This document shows, piece by piece, positions 1-7,900 of a DNA stretch of 10,162 nucleotides. Each line of letters begins with the position of its first letter. Position 1 is the stretch's first letter. The notes below the pieces were generated by a model, which saw only the letters and a program-made list of their open reading frames with translations, was not told the origin of the DNA and did not search any database. Made by a program: the position numbers and the translations under genes. Origin of the DNA: Rhodobacter sp. (GTDB lineage Bacteria; Pseudomonadota; Alphaproteobacteria; Rhodobacterales; Rhodobacteraceae); NCBI GenBank assembly GCA_027482795.1, contig JAIXVS010000264.1, positions 1 through 10,162 on the forward strand. The letters run 5' to 3'.

Positions 1-821
1 ATCGAAGACGTCACCACGATATTGGTTGGCAAGTGGGTTATCCGCACCGCCGAATCGGTGGTGTTGACGTGCTGGCCGCCCGCGCCCGAACTGCGGTAGG
101 TATCAATGCGGATGTCGCGGTCGGGAATGTCGATATCGATATTCTCATCGACCACGGGGTAGACCCACACAGATGAAAAGCTGGTATGGCGGCGCGCGGC
201 GCTGTCGAACGGGCTGATGCGGACAAGGCGGTGCACACCGCTTTCTGATTTTAGCCAACCATAGGCGTTGTGGCCCGAAATTTTATAGGCCACGCTGCGG
301 ATGCCCGCCTCGTCCCCCGCGGTTTCGGATTGCAGTTCTACCTTATAGCCCTTTTTCTCGGCCCAACGCACATACATGCGGGCCAAGATGCTGGCCCAAT
401 CGCAGCTTTCAGTGCCGCCTGCGCCTGCGTTAATTTCAAGGAAGGTGTCGTTGCCGTCAGCCTCGCCGTTCAGCAGCGCCTCTAGCTCTTTGGCCCGCGC
501 CGTTTCGACAAGGGCTTTCAGCCCCGCCTCTGCCTCGGTGACAATTTCAGCGTCCCCCTCGGCCTCGCCCAGTGCGATCAATTCGACATTGTCGTTCAGC
601 CCACTGTCGATCATGCGGTAGGTAGACAGCTGATCCAGCACGGCCTGACGCTCGCGCATCAGCTTTTGCGCGCGGGCGGGGTCGTTCCACAGGTTGGGAT
701 CCTCGATCATCGCATTGAATTCCTCAAGGCGGTGATCGATGGTTGGCATATCCATCCGCTGGGCCAAAAGCCGCAGGGATTTGGTGATTTGGTCAATATG
801 GCCTTGGGTTTCGGCGCGCAT
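1..821 (-). CDS. prfB: Peptide chain release factor 2 (RF2), 3' end cut off by the window edge
   Basis: RF2 reads stop codons UGA and UAA in the ribosomal A site and triggers hydrolysis of the finished peptide from tRNA. The visible 273 codons run open from ATG (819-821) to the left edge. The tripeptide Ser-Pro-Phe at residues 203-205 is the RF2 codon-recognition motif. Gly-Gly-Gln at residues 248-250, within GAGGQHVN, is the catalytic loop whose Gln is methylated by PrmC in studied bacteria. Both sit within two residues of their E. coli places. The usual length is about 365-375 residues, so roughly 100 are missing off-window. The start is supported by an AAAGGA ribosome binding site at 829-834, seven bases upstream. 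I see no in-frame stop and no sign of the +1 programmed frameshift that autoregulates E. coli prfB. The next gene in the same direction is the collar-domain gene, 259 bases away, so prfB probably has its own promoter. Confidence 0.97.
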   Translation of the reverse strand, partial: MRAETQGHIDQITKSLRLLAQRMDMPTIDHRLEEFNAMIEDPNLWNDPARAQKLMRERQAVLDQLSTYRMIDSGLNDNVELIALGEAEGDAEIVTEAEAGLKALVETARAKELEALLNGEADGNDTFLEINAGAGGTESCDWASILARMYVRWAEKKGYKVELQSETAGDEAGIRSVAYKISGHNAYGWLKSESGVHRLVRISPFDSAARRHTSFSSVWVYPVVDENIDIDIPDRDIRIDTYRSSGAGGQHVNTTDSAVRITHLPTNIVVTSS

Positions 822-828
822 GTGGGCT

Positions 829-834
829 TCCTTT
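829..834 (-). promoter_or_regulatory. Ribosome binding site of prfB
   Basis: AAAGGA on the minus strand lies seven bases before the ATG at 819-821. It fixes the prfB start, because no better-placed upstream in-frame start is evident. Confidence 0.75.
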
Positions 835-980
835 GAATTGCCCTTCGTGTAACGCGCCGCAGGCCAAGCGGCAAGAGGCGCGCGCGCTGCGGCGGCACTG
901 CGCAGATTGGCACTGCCCCACTGAAGGCAAAACAAGGTTTACCAATGGGTGCTGGGCGGATGGCGTTGACACTCAAGGTC

Positions 981-1005
981 AAGCTTTCCTTTTAGGAAAA
1001 TGCTT
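981..1005. repeat. Small inverted repeat next to the candidate terminator
   Basis: AAGC plus TTTCCT (981-990) pairs with AGGAAA and GCTT (994-999 and 1002-1005), with a three-base loop and a two-base bulge, giving ten base pairs. It abuts the GC-rich hairpin at 1006-1036 and may act with it in transcript ending or RNA stability. No T-run follows on either strand, so its role is open. Confidence 0.35.
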
Positions 1006-1036
1006 GGGCGGGCGCTGCGTGAAGGCAGACCCGCCC
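1006..1036 (-). terminator. GC-rich hairpin, candidate terminator of the collar-domain gene
   Basis: GGGCGGG (1006-1012) pairs perfectly with CCCGCCC (1030-1036). Inside, CTGC pairs with GCAG around a six-base loop, separated from the outer stem by a small internal loop. On the minus strand it begins 45 bases after the collar-gene stop and is followed by AAGCATTTTCC, only a weak T-tract. That position suits a terminator. The poor T-run makes the call moderate. Confidence 0.45.
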
Positions 1037-1080
1037 TTCGGCCTTTTACAAAGGGCCCAAGGGGCCAAGGCCAGCCGCAT

Positions 1081-1578
1081 TTAGGGCCGTGATGGGAAAA
1101 TCCCCTCAAGCGCGATGATGTAATTCATCACCAAATAGGGCTGCATATTTTGGTGCGGGGCCGAACCGCCAGCATTGGAAATGGTCAACGGATCAAGGGT
1201 CGAATCAAAAGGCCCCGTGTTCAAAAGCCCGTTGGTGACCAAAACGCCCCCCGAACGCCCGGGCGCGTCAATGCTGCCCTGAAAGCTGTGGCTGTGCATT
1301 GGCATTTCTGCAATCGACAAGGTGACGCTTTCCGTTCCCGCTGATTCGCCCATGACGCGCGGGGTCAAGCCACCGCCATTGCCCTGATTGACAGGCACGC
1401 GGCCCCGCAAATCGGGCACCGCAAAGGTGCTGCGGCCATCACCGCCATAGGTGGTTCCGATCAGCGCGAACAGCGCCTGTGACTGCGCAATTTGCAAAAG
1501 TTGTCCATTGCACAGCGCCCAACCTGGCGGGGCAAAATTCCACGCAACCAATTGAATTTGTCCGATAAATGGTTCCAT
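1081..1578 (-). CDS. Phage tail-collar-domain protein (MdpB-like, stand-alone)
   Basis: Complete 165-residue protein. Residues 5-63 match the tail collar fold: GQIQLVAWNFAPPGWALCNG at 6-25, then an LFALIGTTYGGDG stretch and FAVPDLRGRVPV (52-63). This is the pattern of the microcystin-dependent MdpB family and of phage short tail fibres. The C-terminal half carries MPMHSHSF (His95, His97), His142 and a QPYLVMNYIIAL end, all typical of the family. In phage T4 gp12 a His-x-His motif binds zinc at the trimer axis, so metal binding here is possible by analogy only. No signal peptide or membrane segment is visible. AAAGGA at 1587-1592, eight bases before ATG, supports the start. It points away from the giant surface-protein gene and towards prfB. 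No other phage structural gene is in view, so it need not belong to a prophage. Family membership is firm. The biological role of such chromosomal single-gene copies is poorly known. Confidence 0.93.
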   Translation of the reverse strand: MEPFIGQIQLVAWNFAPPGWALCNGQLLQIAQSQALFALIGTTYGGDGRSTFAVPDLRGRVPVNQGNGGGLTPRVMGESAGTESVTLSIAEMPMHSHSFQGSIDAPGRSGGVLVTNGLLNTGPFDSTLDPLTISNAGGSAPHQNMQPYLVMNYIIALEGIFPSRP

Positions 1579-1836
1579 TTTGGCCGTCCTTTTCTGTCAT
1601 CTTTGCTAAACTTTTTAGGCGTCGAGACGTGTGTTTTGCGACAGGATCAGGGCCGTTCATGGCAGGCAAAAACATGCCGCGCACAGCCAAAGGTTTTTCG
1701 ATTTAGATGCTGTCAACTTTAGCTTGCACAACTCACGGTCGTCTGGCAAGAGTTTTGCAATTAAAATCAAATTTGAGTGATTTTGGAAATTTCGGGGTGG
1801 CGTCGGTCTATTCCGCATAGTGGTGTGGGGGCGGTT
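1579..1836. promoter_or_regulatory. Divergent intergenic region between the collar gene and the giant autotransporter
   Basis: This stretch is visibly richer in A and T than its surroundings and should hold the promoters of both divergent genes. On the minus strand there is a perfect TTGACA (1706-1711), but no good -10 at the usual distance; TTGTGC with TCTAAA about 18 bases away is another weak option. On the plus strand TAAAAT at 1762-1767 resembles a -10 box but has no recognisable -35. A perfect palindrome, TCAAATTTGA, occupies 1767-1776, overlapped by AAAATCA / TGATTTT arms at 1763-1769 and 1778-1784. These could be an operator or chance. No promoter can be assigned with confidence. Confidence 0.4.
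1587..1592 (-). promoter_or_regulatory. Ribosome binding site of the collar-domain gene
   Basis: AAAGGA on the minus strand lies eight bases before the ATG at 1576-1578. It confirms this start over the upstream minus-strand frame. Confidence 0.75.
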
Positions 1837-1941
1837 ATGGGGATATTTTTCACGGGGTTGCGGCGCGGCAATTTGCTGGGGCAGTTTGCGCGCGGTCTAG
1901 CTTTGGCGCTGGGGCTGATAGCCACACAGCCCGCATTTGCC
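1837..1941 (+). other. Sec signal peptide of the giant surface protein
   Basis: The encoded segment has basic residues (RR at 9-10, R19), then a hydrophobic core GLALALGLIA and an Ala-Phe-Ala box at 33-35, giving a signal peptidase I site before FDAAIS. This supports export to the periplasm and favours ATG 1837 over the earlier in-frame GTG codons. The twin Arg is not in a twin-arginine consensus. Confidence 0.8.
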
Positions 1942-4900
1942 TTTGATGCGGCGATTTCGTCTTTCAACTCTGGTGCTCGCTCCAGCTGGCCAGTTCTCGC
2001 GGGCTTTGAGTCTATGGCAACGCAAGATCCCAATGGGGCAACCTTGGACTACTGCCGTGTCCGCCATGAAAACCTGAGGGTCGGCCCGACTTTGGGCTTT
2101 AACCGCGCTGGCAACTCTATCATCGACTTGCGCGGGTTTCTTGGAAATAGTGGTTTCATTCGCAGCATCGCGCCGCGAGAGATATTCGATAACGTCGTCA
2201 GCAACGTGCCTACTTCAGCTCCGTCCCTGACGAGTGCGTCGGCTGCGGACGTCGCGCAGGCCTGTAGCATCACCGACTTTTCCATCGTTTCGCAAACATC
2301 GCCCAACGGAACGAACTATGCCAACTCTTCCTATCATGGCATCATCTTTCGCGGACGGCAGGACGGCGTGCTGTATCAGTGGGAAGTCGCCTTTTCAGGC
2401 CAGACCAACACGCAGTTCATCAACACCCGCACACTGGTGGTTGCTGCGCCCACGGTCACCCGCCTAACCCCCGCCAGTGGGCCCGCGGCGGGCGGCAATA
2501 ACGTTGTCATCGAGGGCACTAACTTAAGTGGCGCGACAGCGGTCAACTTTGGAACGACACCTGCGACGAATTTAGTCGTTAACTCGCCCACGCAAATCAC
2601 TGCGACGGCTCCGGCGGGAACGAGCACGGTGAATGTGTCGGTGACCACACCGGGCGGCACCAGTGCCAATAACGGAACGTCCGACGATTATACCTATGTT
2701 GCGCCAACATTTGAGGTCAGCGGCGTCTCGGTAAACTCCGCCGTAACGGCTGGCGGGGTCAATGATTACCGCATGAACGTGACGGCGCGGAATTCCGCCA
2801 CCAATGGCCGGGTAACGCTGACCATGACCCTGCCGACAGGGGTCACCTTCCTTTCCGATGTGTCCTTCCACGGATGGGTCTGCTCCAATGCCGCACAGGT
2901 CGTGACATGCACTGTTGACACGTCAATTGCGCAGAACGCAGTCACCGTACCGCGCATCCGAGTGTCGATGCCCAATTCTGGCCCCGTACCAAGTTTTAAC
3001 TTTACGGTCAGTGGTGGGGGCGCGGCGGCGTCTGTCAACGGCACCTTTGCCAGTGTCCAGATCAATCCGCTGCCTTCCTTGACGGTTGTCAACTCGCCCC
3101 TAAGGCTGAACGTTGGCGAAGCCATGACGCCGGTCACGCCCGTGTCGCGCAGCGGTGGCACACCAAACTTTAATTGGAGCATTTCGCCAACGCTCCCATC
3201 GGGTCTGGACTTCGACGGTTTGACAGGGGAGATTTCTGGGACACCGCTGGTTGCAAGCGCAGAACGTGACTATGTGGTGACCGTCCAAGACGATTTCAAC
3301 GCCGATGCCACTGCGACCATCCGTCTTGCGACCCTCGCGCCCGTGCCTGTGATCAACCTAGCCGCCGTGCCTTCGGCCACCCAACAGACAGTTGGCCGCG
3401 ATTATACCTTTACCGTCACGCCTTCGGTGACAGGGGCGGCTACAACAGGCACCTTGACGCTGACCACCACCCTGCCCGACTTCCAGTTGTTTAGCAGCGG
3501 TACGGGCACGGGGTGGAGTTGTAACGCCGCGGGCCAAGTCGTTACCTGCACCAGCAACACGTCGATTGCGGCGGGTTCCAGCGGGAATCCTGTGACAATC
3601 ACAGTCACACCAGCTACCGCACTTGTCTATTCGCAGGCCTTTAGCATTTCGGGCGGCGGGGCCGCTGCGGCAGGAACTACCACTGCAGCCGCGGTTACTG
3701 TGAACGGACTGCCAGTAACCACCCCAACATCGGCTGGCGAGATTTTGGCCGTGAATAACGCAGTCGCCCAATTTAACCCCGTTATCAGAACCTCGGGCGG
3801 GACGGCACCCTTCACTTGGTCTGTTAGCCCCGATTTGCCCACTGGCCTGGCCTACGACAGCCGAACCGGCAGGATCAGCGGAACGCCAACAGTTGTTACC
3901 GCGACAACAACCTATACTTACGCAGTGACCGACGGGCGCGGCGCGACATCCTCTAGTACAGCCACCCTTACCGTGCAGGCACCCGCGCCCAGCATCACCT
4001 CGATCAGCCCCAACACTGGGCCTGTTGCAGGCGGAACACCGGTGACCATCAACGGCGCAAACCTAAATGGTGCGACGCAGGTTAATTTTGGTGGGACCAT
4101 TATCCAAGCGGCAGATTTGACGCCCGTCAGTGCAAACGCGGTCAGGTTCAATACCCCTGCTGGTACGGCTGGGGCCGTTGACGTCAGCATTACCACCGCA
4201 GGGGGCACCAGCGCGGATACGCCAAACGATAACTTTACCTATCTTGCAGCGCCCACGGCGACGGTCCAATTATCAAAGGCAACCATCGTTGAAGACGGGG
4301 CTGATCAGTCTCGCTATACGATCACGGTCACCAACCCGAACGCGCTGCCGCTGTCAGGTGTCGGATTCATCCAAACTTTACCGAATGGCGTAGGATTGGC
4401 CAGTTTGTCACAAACAGGGTGCGGCGGCGATGAATCGCTTTCAAGTGCGAGCGGGTTTTCATTCTTAGGCCGTACATTGGCGGCAAACCAAAGCTGTATC
4501 GTGACAGCGGTCGTCACATCTGTCGCGCAGGGCACCTACAACCTGACGCTGGACAGCCTGTCCAGCGCGGTTGGTGCGGGCACTTTGCCGACAGCAGCCA
4601 CCCTGACTGTTATTCCTAGACGGCCCATCCTTAATGTTGTTTCGCCCCGCGTTGGCCCCTTGGCTGGGAATACAGAGGTCACGCTAACAGGCACGCGCCT
4701 TGCCAATGCGACGTCGGTGAACTTTGGCTCGACGGTCGTTCCTGCCAGCCAGTTCATCAGCAACACCGACAGTACCATCACGCTGCGATCCCCTGCTGGC
4801 GCGGCTGGGCTGATTAACATCACGGTCACCACGGCAGGCGGCACAAACGAAAATATCCTAAACGGCGGCTTCACCTATGTTCTGCCGCCAACTGCGAGCG

Positions 4901-7900
4901 TAGAGTTTTTGGATACGTCGATCCCAGCAGATGGCAGTACTGCCGCGCGATATCGGGTGACTGTAAGCAATCCGAATGCGGTGGCTTTGCCTGATGTCAG
5001 TTTTTCGCAAAGTTTTCCCAGCGGTTTAACGCTGGCGGCACTCGCCAATACCTGTAATGGATTTAGGGCTACGGTTGGCGGGGGCAATATTGGATATACC
5101 TTTGCATCTGGTTCCTTGGCGGCAAACGCAAGCTGTTCGGTGACGGCAAGCCTGTATAGCGCGACCCCGGGTTCGTACAACATCACGCTGTCAAGCCTGA
5201 CCAGCGCGGGCGGTGACGGCACCTTGCCCACCACCGCAACCGCACTGACCGTGGCCCCGCTTACCCCCAGCATTACGGGCGTTTCACCCGCAGTTGGGCC
5301 CTTGGCGGGCAACATTCCCGTCACGATTAGCGGCACGAACCTGCTGAATGCCACGCAAGTTGTTTTTGGCGGAACCACGATCCAAAGTACAAGCTTCACC
5401 TCAAACACGGACACAGCTATCACCGTAAATGCCCCTTCGGGCACGGCTGGGGCGGTGGATATATCTGTCACCACACCCAATGGCACAGATACAGAGGTGG
5501 CGGCATTTACCTATGGCGCGGTGCCTGTTCTGACCGCCTTTACCCATGCAGACGCGATTCCCTATAATGCAGGCGGGGCTGCGGCGAGTACGATTGATGC
5601 GGCGGTGGCCAGCAGCCCAACGGGCAGCCCAACAAGCTATGCCATTTCGGCGGCCAGCGCGAACGGCGCGGTGGTAAGTGTTACCAATGGCGGCGCTGTG
5701 TCTTATACGCCTGCCGCAGGGTTCCATGGAACCGATACCTTTGGTTTGACAGCATCCAACGCTTTTGGGGCATCGGCGCAAGTCACCGTTACTGTTACTG
5801 TGACCAACCCTTCCTTTATCGCCAGCGGCGTCGGGGCCAACGCAACCGTGGGAGCACCCTATTTGGCGAATGTCACCCTATTGGGGGGCACGGGGCCATA
5901 CAGCGCCTTTTCGGCCACGGGATTGCCAGACGGTTTAACGATCAGCAGTGCGGGCACAATTTCGGGCATACCGACCACGGCGGGCACGTTCAACGCCTTG
6001 GTCGTGTCGGCAACCGACAGTTCGACCCCTCCGTTTACCGCAGCAGCGAGCAACAGGTTGCGGATCACCGTGGCGCAGGGCACGCAAACGATCACTTTCA
6101 ATGATCCCGGCGCGCAGGATTTTGGCACAAGCCCGACCTTAACGGCCAGCGCAACATCGGGGCTGGGGGTGACATTCTCGTCGCTGACATCAGCGGTTTG
6201 CACGGTGACATCGGGCGGCGCTTTGACCCTTGTGGCCGCAGGCAATTGCCAGATTGCGGCAGATCAGGCGGGGAATGCCAATTACCTGGCGGCACCGCAG
6301 GTGACGCGCAGCTTTACCGTCAATGCGATTGATCAGGTGATCACATTCACCAACCCCGGCGCGCAAACCATGGGCACAAGCCCCACGGTTACGGCCACCT
6401 CTACGTCTGGGCTGACAGTTGCCTTCTCGTCGCTGACCCCAGCGGTGTGCACGGTGACATCGGGCGGCGCGCTAACTTTGGTGGCAGCGGGCACTTGCGA
6501 AATTGCGGCTGATCAGGCGGGTAACGGCGGTATCAATGCCGCCACCCGCATCACCCGCAGCTTTAACGTGAACCTCGCCAGCCAGACCATCACCTTCGCC
6601 GATCCCGGCGCGCAGGTGATGGGGACTGCGCCGACCTTGAGCGCGACGGCGAGTTCCGGTCTGACCGTTGCCTTCTCCAGCCTGACGACCCCAGTCTGCA
6701 CGATCACCTCTGGTGGCGCGCTGACCCTCGTCTCTGCAGGCACTTGCGAGATTACAGCCGATCAGGCGGGTAACGGCACCTTCGCCGCGGCCTCACGGGT
6801 CACCCGCAGCTTTGCGGTGAACCTTGCCGCCCAGACGATCACCTTTGCCAACCCCGGCGCGCAGACCATGGGCACCAGCCCAAGCGTTTCGGCCACTGCA
6901 ACGTCGGGGCTGACGGTTACCTTCTCGTCGGTGACACCAGCGGTTTGCACGGTGACATCGGGCGGCGCGCTGACCTTGGTGGCGGCAGGAAATTGCCAGA
7001 TTGCAGCCGATCAGGCGGGTAATGGCGCCTTTGCGGCAGCGGCGCAGGTCACCCAAAGCTTTGCGGTGAACACCGCAGCGCAGACGATCACCTTTGCCAA
7101 CCCCGGCGCGCAGACCATGGGCACCAGCCCAACGATTACCGCGACAGCAACGTCGGGGCTGACGGTGACATTCACCAGCCTGACGACAGCGGTATGCACG
7201 GTCACCACGGATGGCGCGCTAACCTTTGTCACAGTCGGCAATTGCGAAATTGCGGCCGATCAGGCGGGCAATGGCACCTTTGCGCCAGCGGCGCAGGTCA
7301 CGCAAAGCTTTGCCGTGGGGCAGCAAGGCCAAACCATCGATCTGCCCACCCCATTGCCTTTTGGGGGCAAAGACGCCTTTGCCCCGGGCGACCAAGTATC
7401 GCTGGCGGCCAGATCGTCGTCTGGGTTGCCAGTTGTGTTCACAGGGCTAACGCCCCAAATTTGCAGCATTTCCAGCGATGGATTGCTTACCTTTCTGAAA
7501 CCGGGAACCTGTAGCGTTGCCGCCGATCAACCCGGAAATGCCGTTGTTGCAGCGGCGGCGCGGGTGGTTGCATCCATTCAGGTGGGCGGCGTTGACCCAG
7601 AGGCCGAGGTGGATCTTGTCACCAACATGCAAGTGGCGCGCGCGCGGTCATTGTTGTTCAATCAGCCCGATCTTTCCCCGCTTTTGGAGCCTGAAGCGAA
7701 CGAGTCGACAGCAATTAATGTATCGACCAGAGGCGCCGATATTGACCTTGTGCGCGTGGGCGGGCCCACGTGGATGCGCATGTCTGGGTCGATGTCGCGG
7801 CAAGAGGGCGGCGCAAGCACAGGCTATCTGCAATTCAGCCTTGGAACGCACGCAAGGCTTGGGCCGAACACGATTTTGGGCCTGATGGGCACAGTCGACA

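Larger units (their letters stand above)
822..1080. other. Intergenic spacer between the collar-domain gene and prfB
   Basis: This 259-base stretch has no convincing gene. A plus-strand open frame spans most of it (833-1084), but its protein is Cys- and Arg-rich, resembles nothing I recognise and has no ribosome binding site. The right part holds two adjacent hairpins (981-1005 and 1006-1036) just after the collar gene. The left part presumably carries the prfB promoter on the minus strand, but I could not pick out a convincing -35/-10 pair. Confidence 0.6.

Noticed and set aside
700..821. Programmed frameshift in prfB, as in E. coli
   Set aside because: I translated the whole visible gene: it stays in one frame from the ATG with no in-frame TGA near codon 26 and no slippery CTT-TGA site.
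833..1084. Plus-strand open frame in the spacer between the collar gene and prfB
   Set aside because: No ribosome binding site, no recognisable product, it overlaps the two hairpins and the collar-gene stop, and its composition looks like translated non-coding GC-rich DNA.
1081..1578. Prophage or phage-tail-derived cluster suggested by the collar-domain gene
   Set aside because: No other tail, baseplate, lysis, integrase or regulator gene is present. The gene is flanked by chromosomal prfB and the autotransporter, and single chromosomal collar-domain genes are common.
1777..1836. GTG at 1777 as the start of the giant protein
   Set aside because: It has no ribosome binding site and would place about 20 polar and basic residues before an otherwise well-formed signal peptide. 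ATG at 1837 fits better, though this is not proven.
4875..5486. Long open frame of 203 codons on the minus strand inside the giant gene
   Set aside because: It lies wholly within a well-supported coding sequence with clear domain motifs, and many similar antisense frames occur along the gene. They are a by-product of its GC-rich, Thr/Val/Ala/Gly-biased codons.
6082..7590. Regular repeats considered as a CRISPR array or other non-coding repeat
   Set aside because: The 249-base units are in frame, encode a conserved protein module, and differ mostly as diverged coding repeats. There are no short identical repeats with unique spacers.
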